Shown here in pieces: positions 8,862-17,919 of a stretch of DNA of 27,462 bases (position 1 is the stretch's first letter; the number at the start of each line of letters is the position of its first letter). The notes beneath the pieces are model-generated. The model was not told the DNA's origin. It did no database searches and worked only from the letters and a program-made list of their open reading frames with translations. The position numbers and the translations under genes were made by a program. The stretch lies in the NCBI GenBank assembly GCA_945905915.1, contig CAMDQL010000016.1, positions 1 through 27,462 on the forward strand, read 5' to 3'. This stretch comes from Flavobacterium psychrophilum (GTDB lineage Bacteria > Bacteroidota > Bacteroidia > Flavobacteriales > Flavobacteriaceae).

Positions 8862-8980
8862 TGTTTAATAAAGTTAGATAATTGATTAGTCTTCAAAAAT
8901 GCAAATTGTTACATAATTTTACTACTAATTTTGTGTTAAAGTAGTATATTAGACACTTGAAACATAATTTAGTTTAATCC

Positions 8981-9775
8981 ATGATCCAAAAAAAGTACCT
9001 ATTGCAATTGATTTTATGTTTTTCGATTAGTTTGGGCTTTTCTCAAAATACAATTCCATCAGAAAAACTAGACAGTAATGCTTGGGAAATAGACAATTAT
9101 TTAGGATTTGACAATCAAAATAATCAGTATGGAATAAAAAACAATGTTATTATTAAGCGTTCAACGACTAATTTTGAATATAAAAATATTGGACTTGGGA
9201 AAATTACTAATATAGATTTTCAAAACCCATTACAAATTATTGTTTTTTACAAAGATTTCAATACTGTAGTGCTATTAGATAACCAATTGAATGAGTTAAA
9301 ACGAATCGACTTCAATTTAAACCCAGAACTAATTCAGCTTGAAGCAGTTGGTTTATCAGCTCAAAATCAATTATGGATTTATGACGGAATTACTAATAGA
9401 ATTGGACTATATAACATCACAAATGACCATCTAAAATGGATTTCAACTCCTATAAAGAGTGGTTTAAAAAATCACTTTTCGGATTACACCTTTTTTTATT
9501 GGATAAATGATACAAATCAATTGTTTTCCTCTACGATATATGGAACAATAAACACATTAGGAACAGTTCCAAAATATGATAAAATGCAGCTGTTAAGCAA
9601 TTCTACAGCGCTATATTCACATGAAAATGAAATTTATTTTTACGAAATTACAAAGGAGAGAAGTAGTAAAATTAAGTTAACTGAAAATTTCGTTGGCAAT
9701 TTTTTCTTTAAAGATGGAATTTTAGCTATTTTTACCCAAAATATAATTACTAATTATAAATTAATTTTACCATAA
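8981..9775 (+). CDS. Exported protein of unknown function, coupled to a deoxynucleoside kinase gene
   Basis: 264 aa. I do not recognise a named family. The N-terminus is a signal peptide (about residues 1-21, ending GFSQ), so the protein is probably periplasmic. The mature part has repeated strand-turn units (VVLLDNQLNELKRIDF, LWIYDGITNRIGLYN, ALYSHENEIYFYEIT) reminiscent of a beta-propeller fragment or WD/NHL-like blades; that is a visual impression. It overlaps the kinase gene as TAATG, so both are translated from one message, although one product is exported and the other cytosolic. Codon and base use match the neighbours. Confidence 0.8.
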   Translation: MIQKKYLLQLILCFSISLGFSQNTIPSEKLDSNAWEIDNYLGFDNQNNQYGIKNNVIIKRSTTNFEYKNIGLGKITNIDFQNPLQIIVFYKDFNTVVLLDNQLNELKRIDFNLNPELIQLEAVGLSAQNQLWIYDGITNRIGLYNITNDHLKWISTPIKSGLKNHFSDYTFFYWINDTNQLFSSTIYGTINTLGTVPKYDKMQLLSNSTALYSHENEIYFYEITKERSSKIKLTENFVGNFFFKDGILAIFTQNIITNYKLILP

Positions 9776-10389
9776 TGCACATAGCAGTAGCAGGAAATAT
9801 TGGCGCCGGAAAAACAACCCTAACTCGTTTATTAGCCAAACATTATAAGTGGGAACCACACTTTGAAGATGTAGTAGACAATCCTTATTTAGATGATTTT
9901 TATCATCAAATGGAACGATGGAGTTTTAATCTTCAAATCTATTTCTTAAATAGTCGTTTTCGCCAAGTATTACAAATTAGACAGAGTGGTAAAAATATTA
10001 TTCAAGATCGAACCATCTATGAAGATGCGCATATTTTTGCTCCAAATCTCCATGCCATGGGATTAATGGCTAATAGAGATTACAATAATTATACTTCTCT
10101 ATTTGAATTGATGGAAGGATTAGTTGGTGCTCCAGATTTGTTAATCTATTTAAGAAGTTCGATTCCAAATTTAGTGAACCAAATTCATAAACGAGGAAGA
10201 GAATATGAAAACTCTATTTCAATTGATTATTTGAGTCGTTTAAATGAGCGTTATGAAGGATGGATTCAAACCTATGACAAAGGAAAATTAGTCATCATTG
10301 ATGTAGATGATATTGACTTTGTTAATAATCCTGAAGATTTAGGAAACATCATCAACCGAATTGACGCCGAATTAAACGGATTATTTTAA
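9775..10389 (+). CDS. Deoxynucleoside kinase (dNK/dCK-dGK family)
   Basis: Phosphorylates deoxynucleosides for salvage using an NTP. 204 aa, the usual size. P-loop GNIGAGKTT at residues 7-15, the DR(S/T) motif as QDRTIYEDAHIF (Asp78-Arg79), and an Arg-rich lid HKRGREYE near 148-155. The start ATG is fixed by the 1-base overlap with the upstream gene and lies directly before the P-loop. A strong terminator follows. Which deoxynucleoside it prefers cannot be read from the sequence. A link to the NupG-like transporter and thyA 10 kb away is plausible metabolically but not by operon. Confidence 0.92.
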   Translation: MHIAVAGNIGAGKTTLTRLLAKHYKWEPHFEDVVDNPYLDDFYHQMERWSFNLQIYFLNSRFRQVLQIRQSGKNIIQDRTIYEDAHIFAPNLHAMGLMANRDYNNYTSLFELMEGLVGAPDLLIYLRSSIPNLVNQIHKRGREYENSISIDYLSRLNERYEGWIQTYDKGKLVIIDVDDIDFVNNPEDLGNIINRIDAELNGLF

Positions 10390-10392
10390 TAT

Positions 10393-10427
10393 AAAAACGC
10401 CTCAAATTAAAAATTTGAGGCGTTTTT
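10393..10427. terminator. Bidirectional intrinsic terminator
   Basis: Stem AAAAACGCCTCAAATT / AATTTGAGGCGTTTTT with a three-base A loop lies between the kinase gene and the converging pyrophosphatase gene. A and T runs on both sides suit both directions. Confidence 0.93.
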
Positions 10428-10443
10428 TAAATATTATATTTTT

Positions 10444-13014
10444 CTATTTTCCTAAAGCGGCAATTTTAGCATCAACTTCCATTTCAGATCCTTCAAAAAC
10501 TTTTTCTTCCAAAGTTTCTTTACCATTTACCATTGTAGTTAAAGTAACCGTAGCTTTTACTTTTCCGTCAGCTACTTTAGTTTTGATAACTTTAATGTCT
10601 TTAATTATTTTATCATGATTACAATTTGGTCCGTGCTCATGAGCTGCTTCACCAATGTATTTACCGTTTTCATCATATTGTGACATGCATTTTTCTTTAC
10701 ATTCTTCAGAACATCCGTTTGCTTCACACATTTTAGCACATTCATCTTTTGTCATTGTAGCGCATTTTGATAAATCGCATTTGCTTTCTGTGCAAACAAC
10801 TTCTTTTTTATCACCTGAACAACATGCTCCCTTTTCTGTTGTAGCACTATGACCTCCTAAAATAGGTGCGATTACCAATCCAATCAAACACGTTAATTTA
10901 ATTAAGATGTTCATTGAAGGTCCAGAAGTATCTTTAAATGGATCTCCAACCGTATCACCAGTTACAGCTGCTTTGTGCGCATCAGAACCTTTGAATGTCA
11001 TTTCTCCATTAATTTCTACTCCTGCTTCAAAAGATTTTTTAGCATTATCCCAAGCACCACCTGCATTGTTTTGGAACACAGCCCAAAGCACACCTGAAAC
11101 GGTAACTCCTGCCATATAACCACCTAACATTTCAGCGATTAATTGATTATCCTCTGGGTAAACTAATTTCCCTAAAAGTACAATTGCAATTGGAAAACCA
11201 ATCGTTAAAATTCCTGGCAACATCATTTCGCGTAAAGCGGCTTTAGTTGAAATTTCCACACATTTACCATATTCTGGTTTGCCAGTTCCTTCCATAATTC
11301 CTGGAATTTCTTTGAACTGACGACGTACTTCATATACCATATCCATTGCAGCTTTTCCAACAGAATTCATTGCTAATGCAGAAAATACTACAGGAATCAT
11401 TCCGCCAATAAATAACATGGCTAATACTGGCGCTTTGAAAATATTAATACCGTCAATTCCTGTAAACGTAACATAAGCAGCAAATAAAGCTAACGATGTT
11501 AACGCTGCAGATGCGATTGCGAATCCTTTACCTGTTGCAGCGGTTGTATTTCCAACTGAATCTAAAATATCGGTACGCGTACGAACTTCTTTTGGTAATT
11601 CACTCATTTCAGCAATTCCACCTGCGTTATCAGAAATAGGTCCGAAGGCATCGATTGCTAATTGCATAGCTGTTGTAGCCATCATAGCTGAAGCTGCTAA
11701 AGCCACACCATAAAAACCTGCAAAAGCATAAGAAGACCAAATTGCCGCAGCAAATAAAATCACTGTTGGGAAAGTTGAAATCATACCCGTTGCTAAACCA
11801 GCGATTACGTTAGTTCCTGCTCCTGTTGATGATTTTTGTACAATTGCCAAAACTGGTTTTGTTCCTAATCCTGTGTAATATTCAGTTACTGATGAAATTG
11901 CTCCACCAACTATCAATCCTACAATAGTAGCATAGAAAACACGCATTGAAGATATTTCTTTCAATCCTTCACCATAGAATTCCATTGTCATTACTTCTGG
12001 TAACATAAATTTTACTAAGAAGAAACAAGAAATTGCAGTTAATACAATTGAAACCCAATTTCCTTTGTTTAAAGCCCCTTGTACTTGTGCTTCTTTAGCG
12101 TCATCGCTTGAAATTTTAACTAACATTGTTCCAATGATAGAAAATAAAATTCCGAAACCAGCAATTGCCATTGGTAATAAAATTGGCCCGATACCTCCAA
12201 AAGCATCATCAATTTTACCGCCCATATCTTTAATTACATAATTTCCTAATACCATAGCAGCTAAAACAGTTGCTACATAAGATCCAAATAAATCGGCACC
12301 CATTCCTGCAACATCTCCTACGTTGTCAGCAATAGTCGCTGGATTTCTTGGGTCATCTTCTGGAATTCCTGCTTCTACTTTACCTACTAAGTCAGCACCT
12401 ACATCAGCAGCTTTGGTATAGATACCACCACCCACACGTGCAAATAATGCAATTGATTCAGCTCCTAAAGAGAAACCAGCTAATGTTTCTAAAACTACGG
12501 TCATATCTTCCGTGTTTGTCCAAACACCGCCTGGCATAAAATATCTAAATAATAGTATGAAGAAACCTGTTAATCCCAATACGGCTAAACCAGCTACTCC
12601 TAAGCCCATTACTGTTCCACCACTAAAAGATACTTTTAATGCTTGAGGTAAACTAGTACGAGCAGCTTGTGTAGTTCTTACATTTGTTTTAGTAGCAATT
12701 TTCATACCCATATTTCCAGCTAATGCTGAAAAGAAAGCTCCGAAAATAAATGCTATAACAATAAATAAATGTGTTTTAACTCCTGGAATAAAAGTAATTC
12801 CTGCTAACACAACACTTGCTAAAAGAACAAATATTGCTAATAATCTGTATTCTGCTTTTAAGAAAGCTAATGCTCCTTCATAAATGTAGTCTGAAATTTC
12901 TTTCATTTTACCGTCTCCGGCATCTTGCTTTAATACCCATGCTCTTTTGGCAGCCATAAATGCTAGACCAATTAACGCCATTACTATTGGCACATAAATC
13001 ATCATTGATTCCAT
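10444..13014 (-). CDS. hppA: Membrane-bound ion-pumping pyrophosphatase with Cys-rich C-terminal tail
   Basis: Couples pyrophosphate hydrolysis to ion export across the inner membrane. Multi-pass core of about 715 residues with the catalytic segments DVGADLVGKVE (204-214) and DNVGDVAGMGADLFGS (230-245). GNTTAATGKG has Ala where K+-independent enzymes have Lys, so K+-dependence is expected. The Na+-pump Glu (FETY type) is replaced by Gly in DLFGSY, and the plant-type H+-pump Glu is also absent; a Glu appears earlier in GAESIALFARV (Glu186). From memory this is the Flavobacterium johnsoniae H+-PPase pattern. Residues about 717-856 are an extension: 11 Cys within about 70 residues, a His cluster (AHEHGPNCNHD), then a beta-like domain of about 55 residues. 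By mPPase topology the tail should be periplasmic. Confidence 0.95.
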   Translation of the reverse strand: MESMMIYVPIVMALIGLAFMAAKRAWVLKQDAGDGKMKEISDYIYEGALAFLKAEYRLLAIFVLLASVVLAGITFIPGVKTHLFIVIAFIFGAFFSALAGNMGMKIATKTNVRTTQAARTSLPQALKVSFSGGTVMGLGVAGLAVLGLTGFFILLFRYFMPGGVWTNTEDMTVVLETLAGFSLGAESIALFARVGGGIYTKAADVGADLVGKVEAGIPEDDPRNPATIADNVGDVAGMGADLFGSYVATVLAAMVLGNYVIKDMGGKIDDAFGGIGPILLPMAIAGFGILFSIIGTMLVKISSDDAKEAQVQGALNKGNWVSIVLTAISCFFLVKFMLPEVMTMEFYGEGLKEISSMRVFYATIVGLIVGGAISSVTEYYTGLGTKPVLAIVQKSSTGAGTNVIAGLATGMISTFPTVILFAAAIWSSYAFAGFYGVALAASAMMATTAMQLAIDAFGPISDNAGGIAEMSELPKEVRTRTDILDSVGNTTAATGKGFAIASAALTSLALFAAYVTFTGIDGINIFKAPVLAMLFIGGMIPVVFSALAMNSVGKAAMDMVYEVRRQFKEIPGIMEGTGKPEYGKCVEISTKAALREMMLPGILTIGFPIAIVLLGKLVYPEDNQLIAEMLGGYMAGVTVSGVLWAVFQNNAGGAWDNAKKSFEAGVEINGEMTFKGSDAHKAAVTGDTVGDPFKDTSGPSMNILIKLTCLIGLVIAPILGGHSATTEKGACCSGDKKEVVCTESKCDLSKCATMTKDECAKMCEANGCSEECKEKCMSQYDENGKYIGEAAHEHGPNCNHDKIIKDIKVIKTKVADGKVKATVTLTTMVNGKETLEEKVFEGSEMEVDAKIAALGK

Positions 13015-13048
13015 AAAAAATAATATTTGTTCTTAATTTTATCGGATG

Positions 13049-13056
13049 CAAAAATA
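13049..13056 (-). promoter_or_regulatory. -7 promoter element for hppA
   Basis: TATTTTTG on the minus strand fits TAnnTTTG, 34 bp before the start codon. A TTG (complement of 13078-13080) lies 21 bp upstream, an acceptable -33 element. Confidence 0.55.
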
Positions 13057-13373
13057 ACAATTTTTTAAGAACATATACAATTTGTATTGTTTTATAAAAA
13101 CAAAATTGCAAAATTTATATAGTTTTTATAAAACTATCTAGGAAATAGAGCCATTTCAATTATAAATAAAGGAGATAATGAAATGGAAATGAATACTAAA
13201 TTTTTGTATTTTATTATTTATGCAGCATTGTTTTTAAAGGTCCGGGAAAATATAACTTGGATACCCTATTCTTTAAAAAATAATATTTTTAGTTATGAAA
13301 CTATTATATATTCAATGAGTTGGATTGATACATCAAATGTTGCCAGATCATTCAACAGTTCAACATTTGTGCA
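13057..13373. other. Spacer with inverted repeats and a doubtful small ORF
   Basis: Holds a perfect 13-bp inverted repeat, GTTTTATAAAAAC (13089-13101) and GTTTTTATAAAAC (13122-13134); an overlapping hairpin ATAGTTTT-TAT-AAAACTAT (13119-13137); and a 9-bp inverted repeat CAAATGTTG (13334-13342) / CAACATTTG (13361-13369) at the end of the DUF5686 gene. An ATG at 13183 preceded by AAAGGAG opens a 64-codon frame to 13377. Its product has no recognisable domain, and Shine-Dalgarno motifs are poor evidence in this phylum, so I do not call it a gene. Confidence 0.5.
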
Positions 13374-15857
13374 CTAAAAATAGAACCCAAAAGAAGCTCT
13401 AACCGCAAATTTTCTGGCATTTGGCATTTCAAGATAACTTCCACGCCAAGCACAATCGATACGTAGTACTTTAAAAATATTTCCAATACCTGCATGGTAT
13501 TCCCAATATATATCCTCTGGGGCAGTGTATGTTAGACCTGAAGCATTTAATAGTTTATTTTCATTTGAAACTCTACCATAAACACCTTTAATTCCAACTA
13601 TTTCGCGTAAATTCAACTTTCTTAAAAAGGGAATTCTAGAAAACAATCTTCCATTAAAATGGTGTTCAAAATGCAATGAGGCATATTCATCGGCTACAAA
13701 GTCATAATAATTTAACAAATTATAGGTGTTTTCAATTACGAACCATGATTGATTTCCAGGAATAACTCCCATTAAACCCAAAGGCACTTCGCCAAATATT
13801 TTACCCGTTTCAAAAGTGGAAAACAACCTTCCGAAACCTCCTATTAATACCGGTTGTCTATAATAAAATTGGACTTTTTGATAATCAAAGTCGCTGTTCA
13901 TTACTCCTTTTAATCCTTGGCTGTAGCTTAAAAATAATCGAGCATAATTTTTGTCCACATCTAATCGTTCAACACCATAACCTACGGTTTTTCGTTTTGG
14001 AGTGAACTCGGTTACCAAGTTGATTTCCGATTGTTTGACTTCGCTTTTAGTGGTTGTTTGTGAACCATCAGTGTAATAATCTAAGCTGAACTGATCAGAT
14101 GCTGATTTTAAGGTGCGATAGGATAAATTGGTTTGAAAAGTTAGATTTTTGAACGGTTCTATTTCGAAACCAACAGTTGTAAGATTAACTGAGGTTAATT
14201 GATTATTAACACCGCTAGCAAATAGCGCCGAGGATGCAAAACTTCTACCTAAAACATCATTTGAAGTGGTCAAACTTACACCCATTTGCTCAACATCTCT
14301 TCTATTTCCAGCTGATAATATGACGCGATTTTTCTTATCTACCATCCATTTTCCAGAAATACCATATTTGAATTTATTATCTTTAAATCCATAAGCGGTA
14401 TACCCCTGTAAACGCCAAGTATCGTTTGAGCCAAAATAGGTTCTTCCGCCAAACCGTAATCGTTCTCCTTCTACATCATTATACCCAAAACTTGAAAAAA
14501 TAGGCCCATAATCCAATTTCCATTTCGGAATTTCAATATAACCACTTCCTAAAATGGTAGCTAAACTATAAATTCTTTTAAAACGAGGCACTTCCTTTAA
14601 AGTGTCTAACATTTTATAGATTCCGGCTTCATTTTTATTCAGGTTTTCAAAACGATTCTCTGCCCAAAATTCATCAGATTTATTAAAGACCGAATTGTCA
14701 TAAAAATTGACTTCTTCTTTAAAAAACTTATCTTCTTTTGGTAAATTGAATTGATGATTTTTAAAAAGCGTCGTTCTTTTTCCGTAAACACCTTTTGATT
14801 CTTCTTTTTTAGAAAAACTAAAATCAGACATCATATAATCTCGGGTAAGTAAAAAAACCGAATCGTTCATTACTTCAAACTCTTGCTCAATATATATTTC
14901 TTTTACCCAGTTGATGTTAGCACTTTTACTGGCTTCTAGATTTATTTTTTTTATCGCAAATGTCGTATCATTTACCCAAAAATCACCTTTAAAAGTCAAT
15001 TCGTTTTTTCGGCGCGGATAATACACAATATTATAACACCATTTATTATCAATATACATACTATCAGAAAGCACATAATTGTACACATTAATTCCTGTTC
15101 GAGATAATGGACTCACAAAATCTTTATCGAAAAATTTTAAGTAATTATCATAAATATCATAATCGGCATATAGATCTTTAATAAAAGTGTTTACTCCATC
15201 ACCCGTTCCTAATCCCGAATTTTTATTTGCAGTGGTAATTTCTTTTGTTTTTTTAGCTTCATTATTACCATACACCTGACTTAAAGTCTCATTGATAAAA
15301 ATGGGTAAAAACGTTTTTCCTGAAATTTTTGAAGTATCAATTTGTTTGAACACAAACTCCATTCCTTTAAAAACTTTACTTTTCATAAAGGCAGAATCTA
15401 TTGTATTTAAATCAAACTCAACTTTTTCATATTTATCATATTGATAATGTTTGAACATCTTGAGTCCGTTTTTTCTTCTTCGTTCCCAAATTTTTCTCAA
15501 AATATCCAAGGCTGGATTATTCTTTTTGGAAGTTTTTCCAGTATAAACTGTAACTTCATTTAATGAGATTCCAGATTTTAAAACTATTTTAAGATCTTTA
15601 TTGAGACCCGGGACCAATTTAAGTTCTACTTTGTCATAACCTACAAATGAAACGATTAAAATATCATAATTTCCTGCCGATTCAAAATAAAAATTACCAT
15701 TATCGTCTGTTATAACTCCATCTCTAGACCCTTTTAGTACAACATTTGCAAAGGCTATTGGTTCGTTCATTTCGTCTACAACCTTTCCACCAACTTTTGT
15801 TTGACCAAAAATAATTGTTGTAAAAAACAACGTAAAAAATAAGATTTTCTTTTTCAT
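13374..15857 (-). CDS. DUF5686 outer-membrane protein with CarboxypepD-reg domain
   Basis: 827 aa from the ATG at 15855-15857. An upstream in-frame ATG at 15876-15878 lies inside the terminator stem of pdhB and would put seven residues before the signal peptide, so the second Met (MKKKILFFTLFFTTIIFGQ) is preferred. After the signal comes a carboxypeptidase-regulatory-like domain (VGGKVVDEMNEPIAFANVVL to about residue 105). The DUF5686 region follows, with stretches such as WERRRKNGLKMFKHYQYDKY and WCYNIVYYPRRKNELTFKGD. The last half is beta-rich and ends in SFGFYF, a typical barrel end. Role unknown; an envelope barrel is likely. It is not a SusC-type receptor, as no plug is seen. Confidence 0.85.
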   Translation of the reverse strand: MKKKILFFTLFFTTIIFGQTKVGGKVVDEMNEPIAFANVVLKGSRDGVITDDNGNFYFESAGNYDILIVSFVGYDKVELKLVPGLNKDLKIVLKSGISLNEVTVYTGKTSKKNNPALDILRKIWERRRKNGLKMFKHYQYDKYEKVEFDLNTIDSAFMKSKVFKGMEFVFKQIDTSKISGKTFLPIFINETLSQVYGNNEAKKTKEITTANKNSGLGTGDGVNTFIKDLYADYDIYDNYLKFFDKDFVSPLSRTGINVYNYVLSDSMYIDNKWCYNIVYYPRRKNELTFKGDFWVNDTTFAIKKINLEASKSANINWVKEIYIEQEFEVMNDSVFLLTRDYMMSDFSFSKKEESKGVYGKRTTLFKNHQFNLPKEDKFFKEEVNFYDNSVFNKSDEFWAENRFENLNKNEAGIYKMLDTLKEVPRFKRIYSLATILGSGYIEIPKWKLDYGPIFSSFGYNDVEGERLRFGGRTYFGSNDTWRLQGYTAYGFKDNKFKYGISGKWMVDKKNRVILSAGNRRDVEQMGVSLTTSNDVLGRSFASSALFASGVNNQLTSVNLTTVGFEIEPFKNLTFQTNLSYRTLKSASDQFSLDYYTDGSQTTTKSEVKQSEINLVTEFTPKRKTVGYGVERLDVDKNYARLFLSYSQGLKGVMNSDFDYQKVQFYYRQPVLIGGFGRLFSTFETGKIFGEVPLGLMGVIPGNQSWFVIENTYNLLNYYDFVADEYASLHFEHHFNGRLFSRIPFLRKLNLREIVGIKGVYGRVSNENKLLNASGLTYTAPEDIYWEYHAGIGNIFKVLRIDCAWRGSYLEMPNARKFAVRASFGFYF

Positions 15858-15860
15858 AAA

Positions 15861-15901
15861 TAAAACAAAAAACTTCATCGGCGTAAGGACTGATGAAGTT
15901 T
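15861..15901 (-). terminator. Intrinsic terminator after pdhB
   Basis: On the minus strand AAACTTCATC / GATGAAGTTT (15892-15901 with 15870-15879) forms a 10-bp stem with a 12-nt loop, followed by TTTTTTGTTTTA. It separates pdhB from the DUF5686 gene 12 bp further on. Confidence 0.85.
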
Positions 15902-15921
15902 CAAATATAAGACGTTTTTTA

Positions 15922-16899
15922 CTATTTATAAGTAACTTTTTTTACCGCTTTAATAACATCTTGCGCATTAGGCAACCATTCTTTTAATAAGGTTGGAGAA
16001 TAAGGCGCTGGTGTATCAGCTGTAGTGATTCTTTGCACAGGCGCATCAAGAAAATCAAACGCTCTTTCTTGAACCATATATGTTATTTCAGAAGCAACCG
16101 ACGCAAACGGCCATGCTTCTTCTAAAACCACTAGTCTATTTGTTTTTTTCACAGAAGTTAAGATGGTTTCATAATCCATAGGACGAACCGTTCTTAAATC
16201 GATGATTTCACAAGAAATACCTTCTTTTGCTAATTCGTCAGCAGCTAAAAAAGCTTCTTTTATGATTTTTCCGAACGAAACAATAGTTACATCGGTTCCT
16301 TCTCTTTTAATATCGGCTACGCCTAATGGAATAATGTATTCACCTTCTGGAACTTCACCTTTATCGCCATACATTTGTTCCGATTCCATAAAAATTACTG
16401 GATCGTTATCTCTAATTGCTGCTTTTAACAAACCTTTAGCATCATATACAGTTGAAGGAACAACTACTTTTAAACCAGGTGTATTAGCGAACCAATTTTC
16501 AAATGCTTGAGAGTGCGTAGCTCCTAATTGACCAGCAGAAGCTGTTGGACCACGAAAAACCATTGGCATAGGAAATTGTCCAGCAGACATTTGACGCATT
16601 TTTGCTGCGTTATTGATTATCTGATCAATACCTACTAATGAGAAATTAAAGGTCATATATTCAACAATAGGACGATTTCCATTCATTGCAGAACCTACTG
16701 CAATTCCTGCAAATCCTAATTCAGCAATGGGTGTATCTATGACACGTTTTGGTCCAAATTCATCAAGCATTCCTTTTGACGCTTTGTAAGCACCATTATA
16801 CTCTGCTACTTCTTCACCCATTAAATATATAGTTTCATCGCGTCGCATTTCTTCACTCATTGCTTCACAAATAGCTTCTCTAAATTGTATCGTTCTCAT
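15922..16899 (-). CDS. pdhB: Pyruvate dehydrogenase E1 component, beta subunit
   Basis: 325 aa, full length for an E1 beta of the alpha2-beta2 type. It works with E1 alpha and thiamine diphosphate to decarboxylate pyruvate and pass acetyl to E2. Family blocks: REAICEAMSEEMRRDETIYLMGEEV at the N-terminus (partial quote: LMGEEVAEYNGAYKASKG), RVIDTPIAELGFAGIAVGSA, FRGPTASAGQLGATHSQAFE, and TIVSFG plus LEEAWPFASVASEI in the C-terminal transketolase domain. Alone between a promoter and a terminator: no E1 alpha or E2 gene is adjacent, so the complex is encoded at several loci. A branched-chain 2-oxoacid dehydrogenase beta subunit is the alternative; pyruvate is preferred from overall similarity. 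Confidence 0.92.
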   Translation of the reverse strand: MRTIQFREAICEAMSEEMRRDETIYLMGEEVAEYNGAYKASKGMLDEFGPKRVIDTPIAELGFAGIAVGSAMNGNRPIVEYMTFNFSLVGIDQIINNAAKMRQMSAGQFPMPMVFRGPTASAGQLGATHSQAFENWFANTPGLKVVVPSTVYDAKGLLKAAIRDNDPVIFMESEQMYGDKGEVPEGEYIIPLGVADIKREGTDVTIVSFGKIIKEAFLAADELAKEGISCEIIDLRTVRPMDYETILTSVKKTNRLVVLEEAWPFASVASEITYMVQERAFDFLDAPVQRITTADTPAPYSPTLLKEWLPNAQDVIKAVKKVTYK

Positions 16900-16930
16900 G
16901 AAATTAGTTTGTAATTTGAATTATGATTCG

Positions 16931-16938
16931 CAAAAATA
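16931..16938 (-). promoter_or_regulatory. -7 promoter element for pdhB
   Basis: TATTTTTG (minus strand) fits TAnnTTTG, 31 bp before the ATG. No clear -33 TTTG. The divergent etfB side of this 273-bp spacer has a weaker candidate, TAATTTCG at 17132-17139. Confidence 0.5.
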
Positions 16939-17172
16939 GGAAAAATAAAATTATACTTATGTGTTATCATAAAAAAACGTTTTTATTTCTACTAAATCGT
17001 TTTAGCTGATAATATATTTAAAAACGAGCGATTTTAGGGTTTTAAATTACATTTTAAAAGGAAAAATTGATTTTTTAATATGATATTCATATTTATTATG
17101 CGTGCATAGTTTTTTATTTCGATTTATTTTGTAATTTCGTGGCTGTATAATAGAACACTAAATTTGAATAAA

Positions 17173-17919
17173 ATGAAAATATTAGTTTGCATCAGTCACG
17201 TACCTGATACTACTTCAAAAATTAATTTTACTAATGGTGACAGCGAGTTTGACACTAATGGCGTACAATTTGTCATTAATCCTAATGATGAATTTGGTTT
17301 AACACGCGCTATTTGGTTTAAAGAACAACAAGGTGCAAGTGTAACCGTTGTAAATGTTGGTGGAGCCGATGCAGAAGCAACATTAAGAAAAGCTTTAGCT
17401 ATTGGAGCAGACGAAGCAATAAGAATAAACGCAAATCCTTCTGATGGAATGTTTGTGGCTAAGCAATTGGCTGCAGTAGTTAAAAATGGTGGATATGATT
17501 TAGTTATCGCCGGGAAAGAATCATTGGATTATAATGGTGGTATGGTTCCTGGAATGCTTGCTGGATTAATTGGCTGTAATTTTGTTAATGCCTGTGTAGG
17601 AATTGATGTAAATGGCAATGATGCAAAAGTTACCAGAGAAATTGATGGTGGTAAAGAAATTATTTCTACTAGCTTACCATTAATTGTAGGTGGACAAAAA
17701 GGAATAGTTGAAGAAAAAGATTTGCGCATTCCTAACATGAGAGGAATTATGATGGCACGTACAAAAGTACTTACCATTGTTGAACCAACCGGAGATGCAG
17801 TTGCTACAAAAGCCATTAAGTTTGAAAAACCAGCTGCTAAATCTACTGTGAAACTTATTAATGCTGATAATTTAGATGAATTAATTAGTTTATTACACAA
17901 CGAAGCGAAAGTAATTTAA
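17173..17919 (+). CDS. etfB: Electron transfer flavoprotein beta subunit
   Basis: 248 aa from the ATG at 17173; a TTG nine bases earlier (17164) is also in frame, but the ATG gives the family N-terminus MKILVCISHVPDT. Carries electrons from acyl-CoA and other dehydrogenases to ETF:quinone oxidoreductase as a heterodimer with EtfA. Visible family blocks: FVINPNDEFGLTRAIWFKEQ, LRKALAIGADEAIRI, LVIAGKESLDYNGGMVPGML and LPLIVGGQKGI. It binds AMP in the ETF fold. First gene of the etfB-etfA pair; the 81-bp spacer to etfA contains a hairpin starting right after its stop codon. Confidence 0.96.
   Translation: MKILVCISHVPDTTSKINFTNGDSEFDTNGVQFVINPNDEFGLTRAIWFKEQQGASVTVVNVGGADAEATLRKALAIGADEAIRINANPSDGMFVAKQLAAVVKNGGYDLVIAGKESLDYNGGMVPGMLAGLIGCNFVNACVGIDVNGNDAKVTREIDGGKEIISTSLPLIVGGQKGIVEEKDLRIPNMRGIMMARTKVLTIVEPTGDAVATKAIKFEKPAAKSTVKLINADNLDELISLLHNEAKVI

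Noticed and set aside
13183..13377. 64-codon frame with AAAGGAG before its ATG
   Set aside because: No recognisable product, overlaps the end of the DUF5686 gene, and Shine-Dalgarno signals are weak evidence in this phylum. Could be revived by conservation or Ribo-seq.
15858..15878. Upstream ATG for the DUF5686 gene
   Set aside because: It lies inside the pdhB terminator stem and puts a non-signal heptapeptide before a good signal peptide.
17164..17172. TTG start for etfB three codons before the ATG
   Set aside because: The ATG at 17173 gives the usual EtfB N-terminus.
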